NCBI GenBank assembly: GCA_003661015.1
Contig: QMVI01000005.1
Location: 1-20,044, forward strand
Length of the DNA: 20,044 nt
Reading direction: 5' to 3'
From: Methanosarcinales archaeon
GTDB lineage: Archaea > Halobacteriota > Methanosarcinia > DSM-18856 > Methermicoccaceae
Shown here piece by piece: positions 7,728 through 15,868 of the stretch. The notes under the pieces were generated by a model, which was given only the letters and a program-made list of their open reading frames with translations, ran no database searches and was not told where the DNA came from. The number at the start of each line of letters is the position of its first letter. Positions within the stretch are counted from its first letter, which is position 1. A program made the translations under genes and the position numbers.

Positions 7728-8819
7728 TCAAAGGAAGTCTATCAGTGTGCTTTTGATGAGTTCTGACTTCTTCTTTTCCTCCTTTCCTTCCTCCTCGTAG
7801 CCATCGTAGTCTTTGATTCCAGATATTATGGCAAGTACCCTCACTTTACCCTCGTAGTCATCTCTCACTCTTGCTCCCCATATCACATTGGCATCATCGG
7901 AGATTTCAGATGTTAATGACCTTCCTATTAGGTTTGCCTCTTCAAGTGTCAGGTCAGGTCCACCTGTGATATGTATGAGTGCTCCTGTCGCGCCATGGAA
8001 TGTTGTGTTAAGTAGCTGATTATTCACCGCATATCTCACAACATCGTTTGCCTTTTCTGGTCCACTTGCCTCTCCAACAAGTATGGTTGCAGTTTTACCC
8101 TGACCTTTGCTTCCTCCCATCACGGATTTCACATCTGCATAGTCAAGGTTTATGAGAGATGGCTGGGTTATGGTCTCTGTTATACCTTTTATGGTCTCTG
8201 CTATGATTTGGTCCATGACCAAAAATGCCTGTTCGATTGGAAGATGTGGTACTATGTCAAGTAATCTCTGATTATCGAGGATTATAACTGTCTGGGACAC
8301 CTTTTTGAGCTCTCTTATCCCTTTCTCCGCCTTTGCACTTCTTGCTCTTTCAGTCAAAAACGGTGTGGAGACCATAGATATAACGATAGCACCAGTTTCT
8401 TTTGCAATTTCTGCAACAACAGGTGCAACACCTGTACCTGTTCCTCCCCCCATTCCAGCGGTTATAAAGACAAGGTCAGCACCCTCGATGTGTGGTCTCA
8501 GCTTCTCTCTTGAATTCTCTGCAGCCCTCCTCCCCTTTTCAGGGTCGCCACCAGTTCCAAGGCCTCTCGTTATGGACTTGCCTACTAGAATCTTCTTGTC
8601 TGCTTGTGTTATTCTGAGGTGTTGATGGTCTGTGTTTATTGCAATGGTCTCTGCACCTTCAATACCCATCTCAAAAAGACGGCGTATGGTGTTGTTGCCA
8701 GCACCTCCACATCCAATCACTTTTATTCTTGGTTTGTATTCATGTACATCGTCTAACTCGCCCTCAATATCCAACCCTTTTTTTGCATAACTCAAAGCCG
8801 CATTTATTATAGATTCCAT
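7728..8819 (-). CDS. ftsZ2: Tubulin-like cell-division GTPase FtsZ (probably FtsZ2)
   Basis: FtsZ polymerises with GTP into the division ring. The VIGCGGAGNNTI motif, the G-box MGGGTGTG, TPFLTERARSAKA and the T7-loop NLDYADVKSVM are all intact, and the C-terminus is acidic/basic followed by LIDFL. The open frame extends to ATG 8837, but I prefer the third ATG (8819), giving 363 aa. The GGAGGGGA just upstream is then spaced as a Shine-Dalgarno, and MESIINAAL resembles other archaeal N-termini. Position directly behind a 58-aa ribbon-helix-helix gene matches the known cdrS-ftsZ2 operon of haloarchaea, which is my reason for choosing FtsZ2 over FtsZ1. The stop is TGA. Confidence 0.9.
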   Translation of the reverse strand: MESIINAALSYAKKGLDIEGELDDVHEYKPRIKVIGCGGAGNNTIRRLFEMGIEGAETIAINTDHQHLRITQADKKILVGKSITRGLGTGGDPEKGRRAAENSREKLRPHIEGADLVFITAGMGGGTGTGVAPVVAEIAKETGAIVISMVSTPFLTERARSAKAEKGIRELKKVSQTVIILDNQRLLDIVPHLPIEQAFLVMDQIIAETIKGITETITQPSLINLDYADVKSVMGGSKGQGKTATILVGEASGPEKANDVVRYAVNNQLLNTTFHGATGALIHITGGPDLTLEEANLIGRSLTSEISDDANVIWGARVRDDYEGKVRVLAIISGIKDYDGYEEEGKEEKKKSELIKSTLIDFL

Positions 8820-8843
8820 TATATCCATCCCCTCCATGGACTT

Positions 8844-9020
8844 TTATGACATCTCAGAAAGGATTTTGATTTTCTCCATGATCTTGTCTTCTCTTCTTTC
8901 TATTAGCTCTCTGACAGCGTCTCTCACCGCCTCACTCACAGACGGAAATTCACCACATGCCACCAGTATATTGAGCATGCGTATCTGTTGTTCCGGAAGC
9001 CTCACAGTTATCTTTTCCAT
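8844..9020 (-). CDS. cdrS: Ribbon-helix-helix regulator, CdrS-like
   Basis: This is a small (58 aa) MetJ/Arc/CopG-type DNA-binding protein. The N-terminal strand EKITVRLPE is followed by helix QQIRMLNILVACG and helix SVSEAVRDAVRELIERR. In haloarchaea the ribbon-helix-helix protein CdrS is encoded before ftsZ2 and controls it and other division genes. Size, fold and position here match. The frame is open to ATG 9146, but the upstream part encodes no recognisable domain and contains the repeat array and predicted transcription start, so I choose ATG 9020. ATG 9029 is a possible alternative. The stop is TAA, seven bases before the longest ftsZ frame. The protein probably binds the array at 9053-9120 and represses its own operon (inference). 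Confidence 0.82.
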   Translation of the reverse strand: MEKITVRLPEQQIRMLNILVACGEFPSVSEAVRDAVRELIERREDKIMEKIKILSEMS

Positions 9021-9052
9021 GGCTCTCATCCTTTCTGACTTTGGGGTACATA

Positions 9053-9120
9053 TGCCAGACATACACATGCCAGACACATGTCTGTCACTTGTCCGACATA
9101 TGATAGACACATGTAGGACA
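9053..9120. repeat. 11-bp-phased operator-like array upstream of cdrS-ftsZ2
   Basis: Six copies of a 9-mer of form TGNNNG(A/T)CA (plus strand) start at 9053, 9068, 9079, 9090, 9101 and 9112: TGCCAGACA, TGCCAGACA, TGTCTGTCA, TGTCCGACA, TGATAGACA and TGTAGGACA. The last five are spaced exactly 11 bp, one helical turn, so they lie on one DNA face. The array sits just downstream of the TATA box and covers the predicted transcription start and leader. This suits cooperative binding by a ribbon-helix-helix protein. Confidence 0.75.
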
Positions 9121-9125
9121 TCTCT

Positions 9126-9135
9126 CCATATAAAG
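9126..9135 (-). promoter_or_regulatory. TATA box of cdrS-ftsZ2 operon
   Basis: CTTTATATGG on the minus strand lies just downstream of the histidine kinase stop. A start about 25 bp further on (near 9105) would fall in the repeat array and leave a leader of about 85 nt before ATG 9020. Confidence 0.6.
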
Positions 9136-9142
9136 ATTTTGT

Positions 9143-10861
9143 TCATAACACATTTATCTTGGCGGGTGGTAATGTGATGATAATCCTTGTTCCCTCTCCC
9201 TCTTCCGAATGTATCAGTATGCTACCACCCAGAGACCTCACGATACCATACGAAACAGACAAACCAAGTCCAGTACCTTCACCAACCGGCTTTGTTGTGA
9301 AGAATGGCTCAAACACATGCGGCAGCACATCTTTTGGTATTCCTATCCCATTGTCCTCAATCTCGATGACAACCATGCCATCCTTTTCGTAAGTGTGTAT
9401 CTTTATTACCTTGTCCTGTGTCTCTTTATGATTCAGTGCCCATATTGAGTTCGATATTATGTTCAGAAAGACTTGCATGAGCTTCTCCCTTTCGCCCATC
9501 ACACTGCTTTTGGCATCGAGCATTTTTTCAACTTTTATTCCTCTCAGCTCATGGGCGAGGATTGTGAGAGTCTTTTCGATAACATCGTTGATATTCAGCT
9601 CATAAAATTCTCCTCCCCCTTTTCTTGAGAAGTCGAGAAGGTCTGAGACAATCTTCTTGATCCTCATTCCAGCCTCTTCGATCTCGCAGACAATTTCGTA
9701 GTGCTCGCTATCAGATGGCAGTTCGTCCTTCAATATCCAAGCATAGTTCAGTATTACCGTGAGCGGGTTGTTAATTTCGTGTGCAACTCCCCCAGCCAAC
9801 TGTCCAATTGATACAAGTCTCTCTGCATGGGCAAGCTGTGCTTCGAGTTTTTTTCTCTCTTCTTCAAGCTCTTTGATACGGGTTTTATCTAAGATAACCC
9901 CATCAACATGTTCGTTGATTTTTCTTCCCCGCTCTACAACATATTTCCCGTTGACAGTTCTGTACTCGGTTCTGTAAGGTTCCCCCTCCCGTATGTATTT
10001 CATCACGTTCTCTTTATCTTCGGGATGAATGAGTGTGAGATATGATTTTCCTATGAGTTCCGATGGTTCCAGTCCGAATAAGTTCTTGCTCTCATCACTC
10101 ATGTACTCGATTGTCAAGTTGTCATCCAGAAGTCTTCTGAAAACAACCCCCGGAATGTTTTGAACAAGCGTCTCAAATCTTTCCTTGGCTTTTTTAATTT
10201 CCTCTTCTGACTTCAGACGCTCTGTTATATCAACAAGACTTCCGAGAACAACTTTCTTTCCTCTGTATGTGGCTGATGCACCGTAAGCTTCAACCCACCT
10301 AACAGACCCGTCTTTTTTTACTAATCTGAACCTCAAAGGGGGCACATCCATCTTTCCTTCAAGCCTCTCCTTTATTCGATTCTTAACAATTTCTCTGTCT
10401 TCTGGATGCACCACTTCCAATAACGCATTTTTTCCAGTCAGCTCGTCTCTTTTGTATCCAAGTATTCTTGAAAACTTTGGATTCACATATACCAGCGTTC
10501 CATTCTCATCCACCATATACACACCATTTATTTCATTCTCGGTGAGAGTTCTGAACAATTCCTCTCTCTCTGCCAGAGCTTCTTTAGCGTCTTTGAAGTA
10601 TTTGAGCTCGTTCAGGATTACATCACACTCCTTTATCAGGGCAAGTGCAAATATCAGCATCCCAGTGCCCATCAGTATGCTCTCTGAAAGTTGGAGAATT
10701 ATGCTGTCTGATATCTCACTGACCACATTCACAAGTAAGCCGAGAGAAAACAGACCCCACCCTACGTTGACAAGGAATATTTTAAGTTTGGTGAGAAAGA
10801 AAAACGCAACTACTGAAGCACAGAATATTGCTATGTTGATTGCGATGAGCTCTGACATCAT
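9143..10861 (-). CDS. Membrane-anchored PAS-PAS sensor histidine kinase
   Basis: From ATG 10861 this is 572 residues. Two or three hydrophobic segments (about 5-24, 30-48 and 60-78) anchor it. PAS domain 1 lies near 100-218 (ENEINGVYMVDENGTLVYVN), with a PAC-like end VLGSLVDITER. PAS domain 2 is near 230-328. The coiled stretch EEERKKLEAQLAHAERL leads into the H-box GQLAGGVAHEINNP, with the phospho-accepting His at about residue 361. The ATPase domain has the N-box NIISNSIWAL, DNGIGIP and GEGTGLGLS. No receiver domain or response regulator is adjacent, so it is an orphan kinase with unknown signal. I prefer this start over 10915 because a TATA box at 10885-10893 lies 27 bp upstream and the upstream residues are not domain-like. 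The stop is TGA. Confidence 0.88.
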   Translation of the reverse strand: MMSELIAINIAIFCASVVAFFFLTKLKIFLVNVGWGLFSLGLLVNVVSEISDSIILQLSESILMGTGMLIFALALIKECDVILNELKYFKDAKEALAEREELFRTLTENEINGVYMVDENGTLVYVNPKFSRILGYKRDELTGKNALLEVVHPEDREIVKNRIKERLEGKMDVPPLRFRLVKKDGSVRWVEAYGASATYRGKKVVLGSLVDITERLKSEEEIKKAKERFETLVQNIPGVVFRRLLDDNLTIEYMSDESKNLFGLEPSELIGKSYLTLIHPEDKENVMKYIREGEPYRTEYRTVNGKYVVERGRKINEHVDGVILDKTRIKELEEERKKLEAQLAHAERLVSIGQLAGGVAHEINNPLTVILNYAWILKDELPSDSEHYEIVCEIEEAGMRIKKIVSDLLDFSRKGGGEFYELNINDVIEKTLTILAHELRGIKVEKMLDAKSSVMGEREKLMQVFLNIISNSIWALNHKETQDKVIKIHTYEKDGMVVIEIEDNGIGIPKDVLPHVFEPFFTTKPVGEGTGLGLSVSYGIVRSLGGSILIHSEEGEGTRIIITLPPAKINVL

Positions 10862-10884
10862 AACCACAATTGTTGCACAATATA

Positions 10885-10928
10885 CAATATAATGTTTATT
10901 TTCTATTATATTCACAATACTTTAATAA
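10885..10928. promoter_or_regulatory. Divergent promoters of histidine kinase and radA
   Basis: On the minus strand TTATATTG (10885-10892) is about 27 bp before the kinase ATG at 10861. On the plus strand CTTTAATAA (10920-10928) is about 27 bp before the radA ATG at 10951. The spacer is strongly AT-rich. Confidence 0.45.
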
Positions 10929-10950
10929 GAGGAGTACAAAGGATGGAGCA

Positions 10951-11952
10951 ATGGCAGAAGTGCAGGATAGAAAGACAATAGAAGATTTGCCAGGTGTTGG
11001 CGCAAGCACAGCAGAGAAATTGAGAGATGCAGGATACAACTCAATTGAAGCAATTGCAGTAGCATCTCCCTCTGAATTGGCATCTTCGGTTGCAGATATG
11101 AGCGAAAGCACCGCATCCAAGATAATCAAGGCTGCGAGAGAACTTGCAGACATTGGTGGGTTTGAGACAGGAGACATTGTGTATGAGAGAAGGAAGAAAG
11201 TTGGAAAACTCACAACGGGTAGCTCTGCCTTGGATTCTCTGATAGGAGGAGGTGTTGAAACACAGTCCATAACCGAACTTCATGGGGAATTTGGCTCTGG
11301 AAAGACGCAGATTGTTCATCAGCTGTGCGTGAATGTACAGCTTCCAAAAGAGGTTGGTGGGCTTGAAGGTTCTGCAATCGTGATAGATACCGAGAATACG
11401 TTCAGACCAGAAAGAATAACCCAGATGGTTGAGGGGTTGAAGATTAGGTATGAGGATGAGTACCCGGATATCTCGTTTGACCCAAAGGAATATTTGAAGA
11501 ATATACATGTTGCAAGAGCATACAACTCAAACCATCAGATTCTTCTGGTTGATAGTGCAAGCCAACTTGCAGAATCTTTGAAGGACTCAAAACCTGTGAA
11601 ACTCTTGGCTATTGATTCGTTGACTGCTCACTTTCGCTCCGAGTATGTGGGGAGGGGCACACTCGCTGATAGACAGCAGAGACTGAACAGACATCTTCAT
11701 GACCTTTTAAGATTTGCATCCCTATTTGATGCGGTTGTTGTTGTCACAAATCAGGTGATGGCACGTCCTGACGTTTTCTATGGTGACCCCAACAAGCCAA
11801 TTGGAGGACATGTACTTGCACACACCGCCACCTATCGAATATCTCTCAAAAAGAGCAAACACAACAAAAGAATTGCAAGATTGATAGACTCACCTTCACT
11901 TCCTGAGGGAGAGGTGATTTTTTCAGTCACAGAGTATGGAATTGCGGATTAA
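10951..11952 (+). CDS. radA: DNA repair and recombination protein RadA
   Basis: RadA is the archaeal Rad51/RecA recombinase that forms ATP-dependent filaments on single-stranded DNA. At 333 residues it has the normal size. The helix-hairpin-helix domain (IEDLPGVGASTAEKL) is at 10-24. GFETGDIVYERR is in the linker (70-81), Walker A GEFGSGKT at 112-119, Walker B LLAIDS at 218-223, RQQRLNRHLHDL near 241 and NKPIGGHVLAHTATYR at 281-296. ATG 10951 (MAEVQDRKTIEDL) is chosen because upstream residues are low-complexity and a TATA-like box lies 27 bp before. The gene heads an operon with the HAD phosphatase and trm5b. The stop is TAA. Confidence 0.97.
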   Translation: MAEVQDRKTIEDLPGVGASTAEKLRDAGYNSIEAIAVASPSELASSVADMSESTASKIIKAARELADIGGFETGDIVYERRKKVGKLTTGSSALDSLIGGGVETQSITELHGEFGSGKTQIVHQLCVNVQLPKEVGGLEGSAIVIDTENTFRPERITQMVEGLKIRYEDEYPDISFDPKEYLKNIHVARAYNSNHQILLVDSASQLAESLKDSKPVKLLAIDSLTAHFRSEYVGRGTLADRQQRLNRHLHDLLRFASLFDAVVVVTNQVMARPDVFYGDPNKPIGGHVLAHTATYRISLKKSKHNKRIARLIDSPSLPEGEVIFSVTEYGIAD

Positions 11953-11962
11953 TGGGGAGAAC

Positions 11963-12670
11963 ATGCAAGTCAAGGTTGTTGCGACAGACATCGATGGGAC
12001 CCTCACAGACCGCTCAAGAAAACTGAATCCATCTGCTCTGCAAGTTGTTCAGAATCTCTCGGAGTGCGTGAAGGTTGTGCTTGCAACAGGAAACACCCTG
12101 TGTTTTACTTGGGCATGTTCTGTTCTTTTGGGAACTGGTGGGGCGGTTGTTGCGGAGAACGGGGCGGTTGTTGCGAGTGGGTACGATTCTGAGCCTCTCA
12201 TTCTCGGGGATAAGGAGAGATGCCTTAGAGTTTATCCCATTCTTGTGGAGAAGTTCTCTGCAAGAGCACTTGATATCGATTACAGACTTGGAGAGGTTGT
12301 TCTTGAACGGAATTTTTGCCTGTCCGAAGCTAAACGGATAGTTGAGCAGTATGACCCAGAACTGGAATTGGTCGATACAGATTTTGCAATTCATGTGAAG
12401 CTGAAGAATGTGAGCAAGGCAAGAGGACTGGAAAGACTGGTCAGCACCTTTTCTGCGAGTATGGATGAAGTTGCTGCTTTTGGCGACTCGAGGAATGATA
12501 TCCCGATGCTTGAAAAGGCAGGTGTCTCTCTGACAGTTGCGAATGCTCCATCAGATGTGAAGGGTGTGTGTGATTATGTGAGTCCGCATCCATTTGGAGA
12601 AGGGTTTGTTGATGGTGTTCGTTGGCTTGTTGAGAGGGGATTTATAGAGGATGTCGCAGGACTGTTTTGA
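11963..12670 (+). CDS. pgp: HAD-superfamily phosphatase, archaeal phosphoglycolate phosphatase type
   Basis: This is a 235-residue Cof-type HAD hydrolase. The nucleophile motif DIDGTLTD is at the N-terminus, LATGNT is motif II, and GDSRNDIPML near residue 175 is the Mg-binding motif. The C2-type cap lies between, and the C-terminus FVDGVRWLVERGFI is typical of archaeal phosphoglycolate phosphatases. The likely role is hydrolysis of 2-phosphoglycolate, but HAD substrates are hard to predict from sequence. ATG 11963 is preferred because GGGGAGA sits a few bases before it. The frame is open to 11936, which would overlap radA. The 3' end overlaps the true start of trm5b by 20 bp. The stop is TGA. 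Confidence 0.8.
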   Translation: MQVKVVATDIDGTLTDRSRKLNPSALQVVQNLSECVKVVLATGNTLCFTWACSVLLGTGGAVVAENGAVVASGYDSEPLILGDKERCLRVYPILVEKFSARALDIDYRLGEVVLERNFCLSEAKRIVEQYDPELELVDTDFAIHVKLKNVSKARGLERLVSTFSASMDEVAAFGDSRNDIPMLEKAGVSLTVANAPSDVKGVCDYVSPHPFGEGFVDGVRWLVERGFIEDVAGLF

Positions 12671-13607
12671 TACCAGAAGTCTCGCTTTCAGAGTCGAGAG
12701 AGAGAAAGGTGAGAAAGTAAGACGTTGTCTTTTAGAGTAGGGACTTCTCAGAAAAGATTTGAAACCTTTTTCAGATGAAAAATTTGTTTATTTTCCTGTA
12801 AAAGATAGTGCAGAGGGTGTTATGGACGGGGATTTTGTCTGGAAGAGTTTTCAACCCATAAAAAAGCGAAAAACCCACTTGGACATTATTGGCAGAATAA
12901 GTTTTGACATCGTGGGTGATATAGCGCTTGTTGACCTCAAGGCTATCAGTGGGTTGGATAGGAAGGAGGTGGCAGACACACTCCTCAGCACACTCCCTAT
13001 CAGGTCAGTTTTTGGTGTTGGGGAAGTCAGTGGAGAGTTTAGAGTTGCCCAGCTCGTTCATTTGGGAGGAAGCAGAAACACACTGACTCTTCACAAAGAA
13101 AATAAATGCGTTTTCGAGCTTGATGTAGCCAGAGTTTACTTCAATCCGAGACTTGCAACAGAGAGAGCAAGGGTCGAGAGAAGAATCTCGCAAGAGGGGG
13201 CAAGGGTAATTCTCGATATGTTCGCTGGCGCAGGTCCATTTTCGATACTGATCGCAAAGATGGACAAAACCAGAGTTGTTCATGCGATAGAAAAGAATCC
13301 GGTTGCATGTCATTTTCTCAGAAGGAATGTTGAGCTAAATAAAGTGAGTAATGTGATAGTACATGAGGGAGATGTGAGAGATATACTTGCCACCCAGAAG
13401 ATAGAGGCGGATGCAATAATCATGAACCTCCCCCACACAGCAATCAACTTCCTCCCTCTTGCGTTGAAGTGTTCGCACCCCGGTACCCTCATATTCTTAT
13501 ATACGATATCTGCGGATGAGCCAGACATACAGGGAATGGAGAGGGCGAGGAAGGTGAAATCATATGCTCCGGGTGTTTCCATATGGTGTGTTGAAGTGAG
13601 GGTTTAA
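12651..13607 (+). CDS. trm5b: tRNA (guanine37-N1)-methyltransferase Trm5b, with in-frame TAG codon
   Basis: Trm5 methylates N1 of G37 next to the anticodon using S-adenosylmethionine, which prevents +1 frameshifting. Reading through TAG codon 30 (12738-12740) gives a 318-residue protein, the usual Trm5b size. The N-terminal domain reads SLAFRVEREKGEKVRRCLLE-TAG-GLLRKDL, then FVYFPVKD, as in the family. GEFRVAQLVHL and LTLHKEN follow. VYFNPRLATERARV precedes the SAM motif ILDMFAGAGPFS near 187, and MNLPH is near 258-262. Starting after the TAG (TTG at 12759) would remove the conserved first domain strands. ATG 12651 follows GAGAGGGGA by about ten bases. The tail KSYAPG is also typical. The stop is TAA. 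Confidence 0.92.
12738..12740 (+). other. In-frame TAG codon in trm5b (candidate pyrrolysine)
   Basis: This is codon 30 of the full-length protein, between RRCLLE and GLLRKDL. The surrounding residues align with the Trm5b N-terminal helix without indels. A housekeeping tRNA methyltransferase is unlikely to be a pseudogene. Confidence 0.88.
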
Positions 13608-13617
13608 AAGAAAGAGT

Positions 13618-14904
13618 TTAAATTATAACCATACCAGTCTTTGTGATTGCAACCTCCCTAGGGAATGGATCTATCTTACCCTTGCCCTTCAACACCCTTA
13701 TATTTCTCTTCCTTCCACCGTCCACATATACAATGTGTACGATATAGTCCATGTATTGAGATATGTTAACACCAGTTGCAGGTGGCATCTCATTCATCGA
13801 GATGTTTGCCAAGAACATTGCAGTTGCGCCAACTGCCTTTAGATGGCTTGACAATATACAGAGATATTGTATGAGCTCATCTCCTAGAACTCTTACAGGT
13901 AAATCAATTGAGTCGATTACAACTCTCGAGGGTTTTGTCTTCCACAGTATATCGATAATATCTTTGAGTATCATTTCTGGTGAGGAAAGAGGTACATCAT
14001 AGACTGAGAGGTCCTTTATCCCAGTCCCATCAATGCTCTTTAGGTCTCTTCTAATCTCTTCTGCACTTCTTTCAAGTAATATGAGGAGCACCTTTTCCCC
14101 TTTCTTAAGCCCATCTAGTAGGAAGTGGATTCCAAGTGTTGTTTTCCCACTTCCTGGCTGTCCACCTATGAATGTAATGCTCCCCTTTATAACTCCTCCA
14201 CCAACCATTACATCAAGCTTTTCTATACCGGTTGATACTAACTCGTCTGAAATAAGAGGAGGCTTGTCAGAGGGGGTAATAACATCAAAACCAGAGCGGG
14301 TGATTACATAGGGGAACCCCACCATCGAATGTTCTGAGCGTCTCATCTTGCGCACAAATAATCTTCTCCTTAGATAGCCATTTTCCATCTGTGAACTCAA
14401 CTCGATTACTGAGTCTGCCATGTACATTGCATCTGTTTCCTTGCCTTCAACTGTCATCAAAATCGTCATTCCCTCGAGGCCGAAAAGAATGTTTGACAAC
14501 TCTCTTCTTTTCCTCATCCTATCGAACGATAGAAGGAGAGTACTGACAGAGTCTATAACCGCTCTTTCAGCTCCCCAGCTTATGAGTTCTGAGACAATCG
14601 ATATCAGTCGTTCATCAAAATCTGGGTCGAGAGGTGGAATCTCGAAAATTCTTATTTTGTCATTTTCTTTAAGATTCCATCCATATGAAGCCATATCTTC
14701 AATAAATTTCTTTGTGCTCTGGCCAACAAGAACAATAGCACCTTTCTCATTTTTATTGCACCCTTCGAGTATAAACTGAGTCGCAAGTGTTGTCTTTCCA
14801 GAACCCGGTGTACCAAGAAGTATTGTTGTTGAGCCCTTTGGAATTCCACCCCCCATCACTCTATCAAGATTATAATTTCCAGAAGAAATCCTCTGGATGG
14901 ACAT
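13618..14904 (-). CDS. Double RecA-domain KaiC/Rad55-like ATPase
   Basis: This 428-residue protein has two RecA-like domains. Domain 1 (about 1-205) starts SGNYNLDRVMGGGIPKGS, with Walker A GTPGSGKTT at 31-39 and Walker B RAVIDS at 114-119. Domain 2 (about 218-428) starts STGIEKLDVMVGGGVIKGS, with Walker A GGQPGSGKTT at 247-256 and Walker B RVVIDS at 327-332. KaiC-family proteins usually carry an acidic pair in the strand after Walker A. Here domain 1 has GQST (61-64), so it may bind but not hydrolyse ATP well, while domain 2 has LER. Archaeal KaiC-like proteins are often signalling ATPases, and the divergent TPR gene could be a partner (inference). TTATAAAC at 14928-14935 lies about 28 bp before the ATG. 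The stop is TAA, 10 bp from the trm5b end. Confidence 0.8.
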   Translation of the reverse strand: MSIQRISSGNYNLDRVMGGGIPKGSTTILLGTPGSGKTTLATQFILEGCNKNEKGAIVLVGQSTKKFIEDMASYGWNLKENDKIRIFEIPPLDPDFDERLISIVSELISWGAERAVIDSVSTLLLSFDRMRKRRELSNILFGLEGMTILMTVEGKETDAMYMADSVIELSSQMENGYLRRRLFVRKMRRSEHSMVGFPYVITRSGFDVITPSDKPPLISDELVSTGIEKLDVMVGGGVIKGSITFIGGQPGSGKTTLGIHFLLDGLKKGEKVLLILLERSAEEIRRDLKSIDGTGIKDLSVYDVPLSSPEMILKDIIDILWKTKPSRVVIDSIDLPVRVLGDELIQYLCILSSHLKAVGATAMFLANISMNEMPPATGVNISQYMDYIVHIVYVDGGRKRNIRVLKGKGKIDPFPREVAITKTGMVII

Positions 14905-14927
14905 AACAGAGCTGTTAACAACTAATT

Positions 14928-14970
14928 GTTTATAACTTTATTGTTTTTTGTGATGAAAAGGCTATATATA
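14928..14970. promoter_or_regulatory. Divergent promoters of KaiC-like ATPase and TPR gene
   Basis: TTATAAAC (minus, 14928-14935) serves the ATPase gene starting at 14904. CTATATATA (plus, 14962-14970) is about 26 bp before ATG 14992 of the TPR gene. Both imply leaderless transcripts. Confidence 0.5.
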
Positions 14971-14991
14971 GCTGAAGATACATGTGTGTGT

Positions 14992-15831
14992 ATGGAAGAA
15001 GTAATTGCGACCTGCTCGAAAGCTCTCGAGCTTGCGGGTGAAGGTAAAATTGATGATGCACTTCAGATTCTCGATGAGCTTTATGAATCACTTGAAGACG
15101 AACTTGAGAAGTCTTTTGTACTTGAGAAAAAAGCTGGCATTCTGTCCATGGGCGGAAGGGTTGAGGAGTCTCTCTCGCTCTACGAGGATGTTATATCCAC
15201 ACAACTAAAGGCTGTGGATGAGGACATACCAATGGCTGTTGAGATGGTATCAACCTCATTCTACAATCTTGGTAGCATCCTTACAGACATAGGGGCTTTT
15301 AAGGAGGCTGAACTCGCATACGAACGCTCTCTTGATTTCCTCGAGAGAATCGGTGGCGAGGAGAATTATGCAGCAGATGTGGGTGGAATTCTTTATCATC
15401 TGGGTTTTCTTGCACAGGAGAGAGGCGATAACGAACTTGCAAGAAACAGATATGAAAAGGCTCTCAGAATATTCGAGACAATAGAATCCGCAGAGGTTCA
15501 TACCGTGATGTGTGCAAACATACTCAACAACTTAGGGGTGATAGAAGTCCGAAGTGGTGAATTGGAGAGAGCAGAAGAGTTTTTCAAGCAAGCATCTGGC
15601 AGATATGTTGAGGTTGATAGTTTGGAGTCTTTGTTCTATGCTGCAACCACTCTTGGCAGTCTTGGAATGATCAGACGTGAACTCGGAAAGATAGATGATG
15701 CAAGGGATGCGTACTCCGATGCGCTGGAGATAGCACAGAAGCTTCTTGATAAAAGTGGAGATGATGAGCTTTATAGGGCTGTTGCAATGCGTCTCATAAG
15801 CGAGATTGAAGAAATGAAGAGTGCACTTTAA
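14992..15831 (+). CDS. Tetratricopeptide-repeat protein
   Basis: This 279-residue soluble protein is built almost entirely of TPR helices, a protein-protein interaction fold. Repeat signatures include KALELAGEGKIDDALQILDEL near the start, then SILTDIGAFKEAELAYERSL, LGFLAQERGDNELARNRYEKAL, LGVIEVRSGELERAEEFFKQA and LGMIRRELGKIDDARDAYSDAL. I see no signal peptide or catalytic domain, so a scaffold or adaptor role is likely, partner unknown. ATG 14992 is preferred because TATA-like CTATATATA lies 26 bp upstream. ATG 14953 would add MKRLYIAED and more, with no TPR match. It is divergent from the KaiC-like ATPase and convergent with the ECF operon. The stop is TAA, followed by a T-rich terminator-like stretch. 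Confidence 0.85.
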   Translation: MEEVIATCSKALELAGEGKIDDALQILDELYESLEDELEKSFVLEKKAGILSMGGRVEESLSLYEDVISTQLKAVDEDIPMAVEMVSTSFYNLGSILTDIGAFKEAELAYERSLDFLERIGGEENYAADVGGILYHLGFLAQERGDNELARNRYEKALRIFETIESAEVHTVMCANILNNLGVIEVRSGELERAEEFFKQASGRYVEVDSLESLFYAATTLGSLGMIRRELGKIDDARDAYSDALEIAQKLLDKSGDDELYRAVAMRLISEIEEMKSAL

Positions 15832-15868
15832 TTTTTTACTTTACTTTACTTTTCTTTTCTTTTTTCTG
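15832..15868 (+). terminator. T-rich terminator of the TPR gene
   Basis: The 37 bases after the TPR stop are dominated by T runs broken by AC or C (plus strand), as in archaeal oligo-T termination. The same bases encode the Lys/Glu-rich tail of the convergent S-component gene, so terminator and coding sequence overlap. Confidence 0.5.

Noticed and set aside
9053..9120. Repeat array as a CRISPR or microsatellite.
   Set aside because: Units are 9-mers with degenerate centres and no spacers of CRISPR size. The strict 11-bp phase and promoter position fit an operator.
8844..9146. cdrS starting at ATG 9146, which overlaps the kinase stop (ATGA).
   Set aside because: The extra 42 residues have no domain character and their DNA contains the TATA-proximal repeat array and predicted transcription start.
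12759..13607. Trm5b starting at TTG 12759.
   Set aside because: It would lack the conserved N-terminal segment that is encoded in frame upstream, through the TAG, from ATG 12651.
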